NCBI RefSeq assembly: GCF_025628985.1
Contig: NZ_JAOTEM010000001.1
Coordinates: 1,550,001 to 1,614,000 of the forward strand
Direction of reading: 5' to 3'
Source: Chryseobacterium edaphi
GTDB lineage: Bacteria > Bacteroidota > Bacteroidia > Flavobacteriales > Weeksellaceae
DNA: 64,000 nt
Shown here: piece after piece, positions 8,440 to 16,146 of the stretch
Position numbering within the stretch: position 1 is the stretch's first letter
How the letters are laid out: each line of letters starts with the position of its first letter
Position numbers and translations under genes: made by a program
The notes under the pieces: model-generated
Told to the model about the DNA's origin: nothing
Databases searched by the model: none
What the model saw: the letters and a program-made list of their open reading frames with translations, nothing else

Positions 8440-9570
8440 TTACAATCCGATTACCGGCATTGATAACATTAAGATATTTTCGCTTTCATCAAGACCATCA
8501 AGAGGCTCGATGATTCCCGGTCTGTTTGGCTGAGACATTTTCATTGTGATATCATCTGCTCCAAGAATACCCAACATTTCTGTTAAGAATTTTGAACTGA
8601 AACCGATGTTGATATCTTCGCCGTTGTAATCGCAAGGAATCTGCATATCTGCTTTGTTTGCATATTCTGTATCTTCTGCATGAAGGTGAAGAATGTTTGC
8701 AGACAATTTAAATCTTACCTGATTGGTTGATTTATTAGACATGATAGAAGCTCTCTTAATTGCTCCCAACAACAGGTTTCTGTTGATCGTCAAAACATTC
8801 GGATTTTCTTTAGGAATTACCGCAGTATAATTTGGATATTTTCCGTCGATCAGTCTACAAATCCAGATATGTTTTCCAAAAGTGAATTTAGCCATGTTTT
8901 CGTTGAAGTCAATTGTAATGTCTTCGTTTGAACTTGCTAAAATATTTTTGAAAATGTTCAGAGGTTTTTTAGGCATAATGAATTCCATTGGCTCGGCATT
9001 CATCAAATCTGTTCTTTTATAAACAACCAATCTGTGAGAATCGGTAGAAACGAAATTGGTTTCATTTTCCCCAAATTGGAATAAAACTCCTGTCATTACG
9101 GGACGAAGAGAATCGTTACTTGTAGCGAAAAGTGTATTTGTTAAAGCTTCGGATAAGACACCTGCAGGCATTGTAACACTTTGTGCAGCGTCAAATTCCG
9201 GAAGTTCAGGATAATCATCTGCGTTATCTAATGCAACGGCAAAATTATCTTTCTCATCTAAAATCTCAAGCTGGCTTCCTGTACCTTCAGCATTGTCTTT
9301 TACAACAAGGGTAAGAGGTTGTTCGCCATAAGTTTTTATAAAATCCTGAAAAATCTTAGCAGGAACTGCAAATTTACCTGCATCATCAGATTTAACATCT
9401 AAGGAAGTCACCAAAGTTGTTTCGCCGTCGGACGCTGTAATGGTAAGGTTATTTTCGTTTAACTCAAAAAGATAATTTTCTAAAATTGGTCTCGATTGAG
9501 AGCTTGATATTACGCCACTTACAGTTTGCAATGCTTTCTGAAGTTCACCACTTGAAATAATAAATTTCAT
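8440..9570 (-). CDS. dnaN: DNA polymerase III beta subunit (sliding clamp)
   Basis: The ring-shaped processivity clamp that tethers DNA polymerase III and other repair enzymes to DNA. At 376 residues it has the normal bacterial length, with three repeated clamp folds. Family landmarks are the start MKFIISSGELQKALQTVSGVI, 'RPILENYLFEL', 'FVSTDSHRLVVYKRT' and the C-terminal 'NILMLSMPVIGL', which corresponds to the end of the peptide-binding cleft. It is monocistronic, with a TATATTTG -7 box at 9592-9599 and a terminator at 8389-8417. dnaA is not adjacent and I see no origin-like features, so the gene is separated from dnaA here. Confidence 0.97.
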   Translation of the reverse strand: MKFIISSGELQKALQTVSGVISSSQSRPILENYLFELNENNLTITASDGETTLVTSLDVKSDDAGKFAVPAKIFQDFIKTYGEQPLTLVVKDNAEGTGSQLEILDEKDNFAVALDNADDYPELPEFDAAQSVTMPAGVLSEALTNTLFATSNDSLRPVMTGVLFQFGENETNFVSTDSHRLVVYKRTDLMNAEPMEFIMPKKPLNIFKNILASSNEDITIDFNENMAKFTFGKHIWICRLIDGKYPNYTAVIPKENPNVLTINRNLLLGAIKRASIMSNKSTNQVRFKLSANILHLHAEDTEYANKADMQIPCDYNGEDINIGFSSKFLTEMLGILGADDITMKMSQPNRPGIIEPLDGLDESENILMLSMPVIGL

Positions 9571-9591
9571 AGATTTAAAAATAAGTTTTTA

Positions 9592-9599
9592 CAAATATA
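9592..9599 (-). promoter_or_regulatory. -7 box upstream of dnaN (TATATTTG)
   Basis: Matches TAnnTTTG on the minus strand 22 bp before the dnaN ATG. The -33 element is not evident. Confidence 0.4.
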
Positions 9600-9654
9600 A
9601 CAAATAGAAGTAAGAATGAAAAAAATAATCGTTACGAGTTTTAAACAAACATCA

Positions 9655-10272
9655 TCATTCGGTTTTCAGACTTGATATTACATTTAAATTTCTGTAATCG
9701 TTAATTTTCGCATCAAAAATTTCTGTTGTATAATAACTGATATTTACTTTTTTATTTAAAAGTGAATTGTACTCTTTAGGCAAATCAAGATTTGATTCTA
9801 TATTTGAAACCCAGTAAAATTTGGTAAGATTATTATTTTCGCCCACAATATGAAAAACTACAAAATTTTCTTTTTCAATTTTTTTCACCGTTCCGCTTAG
9901 AAGCAGATATGAACTTTCATCCGACACAGTTTCCGTTTCTTCAGAATCTTTATTCATGGCAATTAGAACCTCCGGACAGTCATTCAGCATTAGCAGACCT
10001 ACCTGCACACCAAAATCAGTCATCTTTTTCTCATTTGAAATATCCGCTACTAAATCAATATCAAAATCTCTTTTCAGTTCTTTCTTGTAAGGATTTGCAT
10101 TTTTAAAAGCGCACAAACCGAATTGGGCGCTCATCTCCTTCTTCGTCTTATTGGTTGCATCAAGTTTGTTTACGCACTCACAAACACTTTTAGAAAATTT
10201 GCTCTTATAATCTTGAGAAAAAGCGAGCGTTGAAAGAAGAAGCAGAACAGCTGCTACTAAATTTTTCATCAT
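9655..10272 (-). CDS. Secreted protein of unknown function
   Basis: A 205-residue protein with a signal peptide (MMKNLVAAVLLLLSTLAFSQ, cleavage after about residue 20). The first half has a Cys-containing helical segment (SVCECVNKLDA, FGLCAFKN, NDCPEVL) typical of short exported Flavobacteriia proteins. The second half (about 120-200) is beta-rich, 'LLLSGTVKKIEKENFVVFHIVGENN' onward, and could be a small OB-like or barrel fold. I do not recognise a family. Two ATGs are in tandem; the second may be used. It lies alone between dnaN and the divergent dgkA. Confidence 0.7.
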   Translation of the reverse strand: MMKNLVAAVLLLLSTLAFSQDYKSKFSKSVCECVNKLDATNKTKKEMSAQFGLCAFKNANPYKKELKRDFDIDLVADISNEKKMTDFGVQVGLLMLNDCPEVLIAMNKDSEETETVSDESSYLLLSGTVKKIEKENFVVFHIVGENNNLTKFYWVSNIESNLDLPKEYNSLLNKKVNISYYTTEIFDAKINDYRNLNVISSLKTE

Positions 10273-10332
10273 GGTTGAATTTTTAATTTCTCAAAGATAA
10301 ATGAATTCGTAAAAAACATCAAACACAAATAT

Positions 10333-10340
10333 TATATTTG
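10333..10340 (+). promoter_or_regulatory. -7 box upstream of dgkA (TATATTTG)
   Basis: TAnnTTTG match 12 bp before the dgkA ATG, implying a very short or absent leader. No TTG at the -33 distance. Confidence 0.4.
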
Positions 10341-10352
10341 TAAAAAAGTTTA

Positions 10353-10709
10353 ATGCGCAAGCCTCCCATCCATAAAAGCTTCATCAACTCCTTTCGGGGA
10401 ATTTGGATGATGCTCAAGTCTGAGAGAAATTTTCAGATTGAAGTGGTGGCTCTCCTGATTAATATTTTTTTGATTTTTTATCTGAAACTTTCTGCGCTTG
10501 ATACTGTTTTGGTCTTAACAGTTTCTATGGGAGTTTTAGTCGCTGAAACTTTTAATACAGCCATCGAAAAGATTTGCGATATCATTCATCCGGAATTTGA
10601 TAAAAGAATCGGTTTCATTAAAGATGTTTCTGCAGGAGCCGTGACGTTGATTGCTGCAGCTTCTGTCATCGTGGGAGTTTTTGTGTACTGGAAATATATT
10701 TTCGGTTAA
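10353..10709 (+). CDS. dgkA: Diacylglycerol kinase family protein
   Basis: A 118-residue, three-helix integral membrane kinase of the DgkA/undecaprenol kinase family, which phosphorylates diacylglycerol or undecaprenol with ATP at the inner membrane. Diagnostic residues are an early 'SFINSFRGIWMMLKSERNFQIEVVA' and 'VLVAETFNTAIEKICDIIHPEFDKRIGFIKDVSAGAV', the E-NTAIE-D-KD-AAGAV type signature, followed by the last helix. In Gram-positives this family acts on undecaprenol; which lipid is used here cannot be told from sequence. ATG start, single-gene unit on the plus strand, close to a TATATTTG box. Confidence 0.93.
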   Translation: MRKPPIHKSFINSFRGIWMMLKSERNFQIEVVALLINIFLIFYLKLSALDTVLVLTVSMGVLVAETFNTAIEKICDIIHPEFDKRIGFIKDVSAGAVTLIAAASVIVGVFVYWKYIFG

Positions 10710-10758
10710 TATTTTTCACAGATTTTTCTGCTGTAATACTTTTACGAACTTTTAAAAC

Positions 10759-11091
10759 CTATTTTCCTACGTAAATAAAACCTTTCTTTCCGGATTTAAA
10801 AACAGTTTCAATTCTTTTGTAGTCGTCCACTTCGTACTCATCAGCGTGAAGGATTTCCTCATTGCTCACTTCAAAAAGAACACCTTCTATTTCATCTGCA
10901 CTATCTCCTGAAAATTCCAAAATCGGATGGTATTTCTGATTGCTTTTCCGTAAAACTTCGGGATCTTTTATTTCAAGCATTTTCAATTGATATCCAACAA
11001 GAATATCTTTTTCACCTCTTAAAATTCGTCCAAAGGTTTCGAGCTGAACCTGCTCCTTCTGCAAAGTTCCATAAGAAAATAAGTTTGGCAT
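10759..11091 (-). CDS. Gamma-glutamylcyclotransferase-like (AIG2/GGCT fold) protein
   Basis: A 110-residue protein of the GGCT-like family (PF06094). The YGTL signature for the substrate loop is in PNLFSYGTLQKEQVQLETFGR at residues 2-22. A central 'ILVGYQLKM', and 'GDSADEIEGVLFEVSNEEILHADEYEVDDY' supplies the acidic residues near the active site. Family members release 5-oxoproline from gamma-glutamyl peptides or amines; the exact substrate is unknown. The ATG abuts the stop of the upstream SGNH hydrolase with no gap, so it is the last gene of a three-gene operon with that hydrolase and a barstar-like gene. Confidence 0.85.
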   Translation of the reverse strand: MPNLFSYGTLQKEQVQLETFGRILRGEKDILVGYQLKMLEIKDPEVLRKSNQKYHPILEFSGDSADEIEGVLFEVSNEEILHADEYEVDDYKRIETVFKSGKKGFIYVGK

Positions 11092-11721
11092 TTATAAATA
11101 TTTTTCAATGACTGGAATCGCAATTTCAGCCATTATTCCATACCCTTTCTCGTTGGGATGTACACCGTCTTTGGAAAGCAAAACTTCTTTATCTTCTAAA
11201 AATGCCGAATGAAAATCGATATAAATTAAAGAATTTTTAATGGCAATATCTTTCAGAATTTGATTATAAACCAAAACTTCTTCATTGGTTCTTACTTTTC
11301 CGGTTGCGGAAATTTTACCCGCTACCTTTTCTGAAATAGGAAGAATACTCACCAGATAAATCTGTTTTGAAAAATCCTGTGCCTGCTGAATTGCCTTTTC
11401 AACATTTGCTTTAAATTGTTCAGGATTTACCATTTGCTTCTGATCTTTTACAGCCAAATCATTGGCACCGTAACCGATGAATACAATATTTCCATCTTCG
11501 GCATTTCTGGCAGTCATTTCGTTTTGAATTCTTTTAACCAAACCTTCTGAAGTTTCACCGCCAATACCAAGATTGAAAAGAATTAATTCATTTGCTCGTT
11601 CACTGTATTTCTGCAAAGCATACCGTTTGAGAATATCGACCCAGCCACCGAAAACTCCATCGTATTCGCCGTAGGTTATGCTGTCACCAAAGAATAATCC
11701 GTACATCATTTTCTTCTTCAT
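11092..11721 (-). CDS. SGNH/GDSL-family hydrolase
   Basis: A 209-residue cytosolic SGNH hydrolase (lipase/esterase or thioesterase type). Block I FFGDSITYGEYDGVFGGWVD carries the nucleophile Ser. Block II Gly is in 'NLGIGGETSEGL', block III is GYGANDL, and block V is DGVHPNEKGY with the catalytic Asp and His. No signal peptide. It sits between a barstar-like gene (1-bp gap) and a gamma-glutamylcyclotransferase-like gene (0 bp), so it is certainly co-transcribed. The start could be the ATG at 11721 or the tandem ATGs a few codons later. The physiological substrate is unknown. Confidence 0.9.
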   Translation of the reverse strand: MKKKMMYGLFFGDSITYGEYDGVFGGWVDILKRYALQKYSERANELILFNLGIGGETSEGLVKRIQNEMTARNAEDGNIVFIGYGANDLAVKDQKQMVNPEQFKANVEKAIQQAQDFSKQIYLVSILPISEKVAGKISATGKVRTNEEVLVYNQILKDIAIKNSLIYIDFHSAFLEDKEVLLSKDGVHPNEKGYGIMAEIAIPVIEKYL

Positions 11722-11722
11722 T

Positions 11723-12109
11723 TTAATCTAAAATTAGGGTTATATTTTTATGCGATTCTAAAATTTCAATCAGGATTTCATACAAGGTCTTTCCGTTTCC
11801 GGCAATCACATCCTCCAGTTTTTGTTTGGCTAAATTGATATTAAAAGGCTTTCCCTGCCTGATTTTATTTTCGTAGAATTTCATTGTAGCTTCTAATCCT
11901 AAATCTTCCCGTGATTTTTGAGAATCTTTCCAGATCATTTCACCTTTAAATCCATACAAAATATCATCAAATCCATCAAGCGTTCCGATTTTCCAATCTT
12001 CATCTTTCATCAAAACCTGGGAAACCACTTCATAGAAGGCTGATAAATCAGAAAAACGGCTGCCATTGATGACAGCCGATTCTTTTTTATTTTTATTTGA
12101 ATTATCCAA
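11723..12109 (-). CDS. Barstar-like (ribonuclease inhibitor) protein
   Basis: A 128-residue protein with barstar-family character (PF01337): 'AVINGSRFSDLSAFYEVVSQVL' matches the first strand and helix, 'DEDWKIGTLDGFDDILYG' matches the conserved Leu-Asp-(A/G)-(L/F)-x-D segment, and the C-terminal 'YEILIEILESHKNITLILD' matches the last helix and strand. Barstars neutralise barnase-type RNases. No barnase-like toxin is nearby; instead the gene heads an operon with an SGNH hydrolase and a GGCT-like protein. The frame begins with TTG at 12109 and no ATG occurs before the conserved region, so a non-ATG start is likely. Immunity function is inference. Confidence 0.75.
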   Translation of the reverse strand: MDNSNKNKKESAVINGSRFSDLSAFYEVVSQVLMKDEDWKIGTLDGFDDILYGFKGEMIWKDSQKSREDLGLEATMKFYENKIRQGKPFNINLAKQKLEDVIAGNGKTLYEILIEILESHKNITLILD

Positions 12110-12142
12110 TTTGATATAAATATTTCAACAGACAGTTTTCTC

Positions 12143-12174
12143 TAAACCTACGGGTTTTGAAAACCCGTTAGGTT
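12143..12174. repeat. REP-like palindrome (near-perfect)
   Basis: AAACCTACGGGTTTT followed by GAAAACCCGTTAGGTTT forms a hairpin with one unpaired base. It is GC-richer than its surroundings, sits between the purL stop and the barstar-like operon, and resembles the REP-type palindromes at 32939 and 33621 in architecture but not in sequence. It may also terminate purL transcription on the minus strand. Confidence 0.6.
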
Positions 12175-12195
12175 TGAAAGCTTTATTCTTATATT

Positions 12196-12230
12196 AAAAA
12201 CCAACAGCCAATTGCCAAAAGCCATCTGCC
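12196..12230. repeat. Heptad-periodic tandem repeat
   Basis: Five exact 7-bp steps: AAAAACC, AACAGCC, AATTGCC, AAAAGCC, ATCTGCC. Every unit ends in CC and the last four in GCC. The array touches the purL stop codon. Confidence 0.6.
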
Positions 12231-15200
12231 TATTTAAAGTACTCTACTCCGTTTTTAAAGATATTATGGTAATTCGCCGTCGGAATATTTTTCATTAAAC
12301 CTTCTGCAAAACGTTCAGGGTGCCCCATTCTACCATAGATTTTTCCACACGGACTTGTGATTCCTTCAATTCCGAATAATGAATTATTAGGATTGAAAGG
12401 CATTCCGTGAGCGATGTTTCCATCCAAATCTAAGTATTGAGTCGCAATCTGTCCGTTTTCATACAGCTTCTGAATTTCTTCTTCTGAAGCCATAAAACGA
12501 CCTTCACCGTGAGAAATTGGAATCGTGAAAACCTTATCTTTCATTCCTTTCAACCAAGGTGATTCGTCATTCAGAACTTTCACATTCACCATTTGAGAAA
12601 TGTGTCTTCTGATCGCGTTGTGAGCCAAAGTCGGAGAATTTTCATCCAGATCCTTAATTCTACCGTAAGGTAACAATCCTGATTTTACTAATGCCTGGAA
12701 ACCATTACAAATTCCGATGATCATTCCGTCTCTGTCGAGCAATTCGTGAACGGCGTTTCTCATCTTTTCATTCTTCAAAACATTCACTATAAACTTGGCA
12801 GAACCGTCTGGTTCGTCACCCGCAGAGAAACCTCCTGAGAATGCTAAAATCTGTGACTGTTTAATTTCTTCCACCCACGCATCGATACTTTCGTCAAGCA
12901 ACTGATGATTGATATTAATCAAAGGCAAACTGCTTACAATCGCTCCTTCTTTTTGGAATGCATTCAGTGTATCGTATTCGCAGTTTGTTCCCGGGAAAAC
13001 CGGTGCAAAAACTCTCGGCTGAGCAATTCCGTGTTTTTTAATTACGATATTTCTTGGTTTAATTGAGTTCAGTTTTGAATCTAATTCAACCGTTATTTTT
13101 TCTTTTTCAACCGTTGAGAAAAGGTTCTCAAAAGTTTTTGTATTCGCCTCAAGTAATTTTTCGATTTCAAAATTCAAACCACTGATGTTGAGAACATTTG
13201 AATTTTCAACTTCACCGATTAATTGAAGATCAACAGAACTTAATTCTTCAGTTGATTCAATGATCAGACTTCCGATATTTTTTGCCATTAAAACGTTCTC
13301 ATCCGCAACGGTTATTTCAGCTCCCAATCTGTTCCCAAAACTCATTTTGGCTAATGCAACTGCAACGCCACCTTCTTTCACAGTCTTCACTGAAACGATT
13401 TTTCCAGCCTTGATATTTTCGAAAATCAATTCAAAAACTGTCTTCAGATTTTCATAGTTTGGAAGTCCGTTTTCCTGTGGAATATGGTTGAAGAAATACA
13501 GTTTATTTCCTGCCTGTTTAAATTCCGGAGAGATCACATTCTTCTTCTCGCCATTAGCACAAGCGAATGAAATCAAGGTCGGCGGAACATTCAAATCCTG
13601 ATACGTTCCACTCATTGAATCCTTACCACCAATGGCAGCTAAACCAAGGTTGATCTGAGCATCATAAGCTCCTAAAAGTGAAGCCAAAGGCTTGCCCCAT
13701 TTTTCAGCATTCTGACCTAATTTCTCAAAATATTCCTGGAAACTTAATCTTATATTTTTATAATCGCCACCCATCGCAACGATTTTTGCCACACTTTCAA
13801 CGACTGCATAGGAAGCTCCCAGCAGTGAGTTTTGCTTTGAAATTTCAGCATCAAATCCCCAACTTGCGAAGGAAACGGTTTCGATATTTTTAGCTCCTAA
13901 AATCGGTAGCGTCTGAGCACTTCCTTCCATCAAAGTCTGCTGATATTTCCCACCTAAAGGCATCGCAACCGTAGTCGCACCAATCGATGAATCAAACATC
14001 TCCAATAAACCTTTTTGAGAAGCAACGTTTTTATCTGCAAGAATTTTCAAGAAATTCTCTTCATTAAAAACCTGAGTTTCTTCTTTCACTTCATTAAGAT
14101 GCGTAATCTTAACTTCCTGACTTTTAGAACATCCGTTCGTATCGAGAAATTCTCTTGAAAGATCAACAATTTTATCACCTTTCCAGAACATCTGCATTCT
14201 TCCGGAATCTGTCACCTTTGCAACTTCTACAGCCACAATGTTTTCAGCCTCACAGAACTTGATGAACTGTTCTTTATCTTTTGGCTCAACCACAACCGCC
14301 ATTCTTTCCTGGGATTCAGAAATGGCAAGCTCAGTTCCATTCAGACCTTCATATTTTAAAGGCAAAACATCCAAATTAACCTCCAAAGAATCAGCGATTT
14401 CACCAATGGCTACAGAAACTCCACCCGCTCCGAAATCATTTGATTTCTTAATCAGTCTCGTCACTTCAGGATTTCTGAATAATCTCTGGATTTTACGTTC
14501 TTCTACGGCATTTCCTTTCTGAACTTCAGAACTCATTGTGTGGATTGAAGTTTCGTCCTGTTCTTTCGAACTTCCGCTTGCTCCACCAACACCGTCGCGA
14601 CCTGTTGCACCACCTAAAATGATGATCGAATCACCAGCCTCAGGCTTTTCACGTCTTACCCAATCCACAGGAACGGCGCCGGTAACAAAACCAACCTCCA
14701 TTCTTTTTGCTTTGTAGCCTTCATCGTAGATTTCGGAAACCATTGTGGTCGCGAGACCGATTTGGTTACCGTATGAAGAATAACCGTTTGCAGCCTGTTT
14801 CGTGATTGTTTTTTGAGGTAATTTTCCTGGCAATGTGTGATTTACAGGTTCCAAAACATCCGCAGCGCCCGTCAATCTCATCGCCTGAAAAACGAATGAA
14901 CGTCCTGACAAAGGATCTCTGACTGCCCCACCCAAACACGTTGAAGCACCTCCAAAAGGTTCAATTTCTGTCGGGTGATTGTGCGTTTCATTTTTGAATA
15001 ATAAATACCAAGGTTCTTTTTTACCGTCATATTCAGCTTCGATCTGGATGGTACAGGCGTTGATTTCGTCAGAAACCACCAGGTTTTCCAGGTTGCCTGT
15101 TTTATGGAAATATCTTCCGCAAACCGTTGCCAAATCCATTAAAGAAATCGGTTTCAATTCGCGTCCTAAGAATTTTCTTTTTTCGATATAATCATTGAAA

Positions 15201-15928
15201 ATACTTTCCAATGTGTGTTTGAACTGTCCTTCAAATTCAATGTTTGATAATTCAGTTTCAAACGTTGTGTGACGGCAGTGGTCACTCCAATACGTGTCTA
15301 AAACTTTCAGTTCAGTTTCTGTAGGATTTCTCTGTTCAGTTTTAAAGTATTCCTGAATGAATTTTAAATCATCTAAACCTAATGCAAAACCGTGATTGTT
15401 AAAAAATTGTTCAAGCTGAGCATCATCAAAATTGATAAAACCTTCGTGAACAATCACTTTTGACGGTGTTTCTTCTGCAGGAATATTTAGAATAGCTAAA
15501 TCTTTTTCCTGAGATTCCACTTTATTGATCAAAAGGTCTTTGATTTTCACCAAATCAGCTTCTGAAATGCCTTCAAACTGCATAAGCTTACCGCTTCTCA
15601 CTTTTGATTTCTCATTTCCAGTCAGTAAAGCGATACACTGCTGCGCAGAATCTGCACGCTGATCGTATTGTCCGGGCAAAAATTCCAATGCGAAATAAAC
15701 TCCTTCTGCAGGATTTTCCTCGATTAAAATATCGGTAACAGGATCCACGAATGTGCTGTTGACCACTTTTTCGAATTCACCGTCATTTAATCCAAAAATA
15801 TCGTATACGTTGTACACTTTTACACTTTGGATAGACGGAACCACCGCTTTTACTTCATCAAAAATTTTTGGACTTTCTACATCGAAAATTCCTCTTTTTT
15901 CTACGAAAATTCTTTTGTTTTGAGACAT
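12230..15928 (-). CDS. purL: Phosphoribosylformylglycinamidine synthase (single-chain)
   Basis: Catalyses the ATP- and glutamine-dependent conversion of FGAR to FGAM, step four of purine synthesis. At 1232 residues it is the large single-chain form that fuses PurS-like, PurL and PurQ parts. The N-terminal FGAR-AT domains come first, then a linker with 'YWSDHCRHTTFETEL' (about 210-225), AIRS-type ATP-binding halves with 'FKNETHNHPTEIEPFGGASTCLGGAVRD' and 'GGKDSMSGTY', and a C-terminal class I glutaminase with 'PGTNCEYDT', the nucleophile elbow GICNGFQALVKSGLLP, and HGEGRF for the His/Glu. ATG start. Unlinked to purB except by proximity (219 bp). Confidence 0.98.
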   Translation of the reverse strand: MSQNKRIFVEKRGIFDVESPKIFDEVKAVVPSIQSVKVYNVYDIFGLNDGEFEKVVNSTFVDPVTDILIEENPAEGVYFALEFLPGQYDQRADSAQQCIALLTGNEKSKVRSGKLMQFEGISEADLVKIKDLLINKVESQEKDLAILNIPAEETPSKVIVHEGFINFDDAQLEQFFNNHGFALGLDDLKFIQEYFKTEQRNPTETELKVLDTYWSDHCRHTTFETELSNIEFEGQFKHTLESIFNDYIEKRKFLGRELKPISLMDLATVCGRYFHKTGNLENLVVSDEINACTIQIEAEYDGKKEPWYLLFKNETHNHPTEIEPFGGASTCLGGAVRDPLSGRSFVFQAMRLTGAADVLEPVNHTLPGKLPQKTITKQAANGYSSYGNQIGLATTMVSEIYDEGYKAKRMEVGFVTGAVPVDWVRREKPEAGDSIIILGGATGRDGVGGASGSSKEQDETSIHTMSSEVQKGNAVEERKIQRLFRNPEVTRLIKKSNDFGAGGVSVAIGEIADSLEVNLDVLPLKYEGLNGTELAISESQERMAVVVEPKDKEQFIKFCEAENIVAVEVAKVTDSGRMQMFWKGDKIVDLSREFLDTNGCSKSQEVKITHLNEVKEETQVFNEENFLKILADKNVASQKGLLEMFDSSIGATTVAMPLGGKYQQTLMEGSAQTLPILGAKNIETVSFASWGFDAEISKQNSLLGASYAVVESVAKIVAMGGDYKNIRLSFQEYFEKLGQNAEKWGKPLASLLGAYDAQINLGLAAIGGKDSMSGTYQDLNVPPTLISFACANGEKKNVISPEFKQAGNKLYFFNHIPQENGLPNYENLKTVFELIFENIKAGKIVSVKTVKEGGVAVALAKMSFGNRLGAEITVADENVLMAKNIGSLIIESTEELSSVDLQLIGEVENSNVLNISGLNFEIEKLLEANTKTFENLFSTVEKEKITVELDSKLNSIKPRNIVIKKHGIAQPRVFAPVFPGTNCEYDTLNAFQKEGAIVSSLPLININHQLLDESIDAWVEEIKQSQILAFSGGFSAGDEPDGSAKFIVNVLKNEKMRNAVHELLDRDGMIIGICNGFQALVKSGLLPYGRIKDLDENSPTLAHNAIRRHISQMVNVKVLNDESPWLKGMKDKVFTIPISHGEGRFMASEEEIQKLYENGQIATQYLDLDGNIAHGMPFNPNNSLFGIEGITSPCGKIYGRMGHPERFAEGLMKNIPTANYHNIFKNGVEYFK

Positions 15929-16015
15929 TAGATGTCGGATATTTATTAGATTTATTTGAATTTTTCCTGAAATTTATTATGGCAGTGAATCTTTGCAGCC
16001 CGAATTTAACGAGAG

Positions 16016-16033
16016 CCCTTCGACAAGCTCAGG
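16016..16033. repeat. Short repeat of the CCCTTCGACAAGCTCAGG type
   Basis: An 18-bp sequence in the purB-purL gap matching a partly self-complementary motif I recall from intergenic regions of many bacteria. It is GC-rich against its surroundings. Only one copy is seen in this window. Confidence 0.4.
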
Positions 16034-16113
16034 ATAAATTCCAAGCGAATTAAGCTGCCCAAATAATTAAATTTCAATGATCAATACTTTATTCAAATCA
16101 TTAATTGAACAAA

Positions 16114-16142
16114 GTAAAAAATGCAGCCCAAAAGACTGCACA
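16114..16142 (-). terminator. Intrinsic terminator of purB
   Basis: Minus strand: TGCAGTC, loop TTTT, GGGCTGCA then TTTTTTAC, directly after the purB stop. Confidence 0.75.
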
Positions 16143-16146
16143 ATAT

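Noticed and set aside
8115..9599. Replication origin next to dnaN
   Set aside because: No dnaA, no cluster of DnaA-box-like 9-mers and no origin-type AT unwinding region next to boxes were seen.
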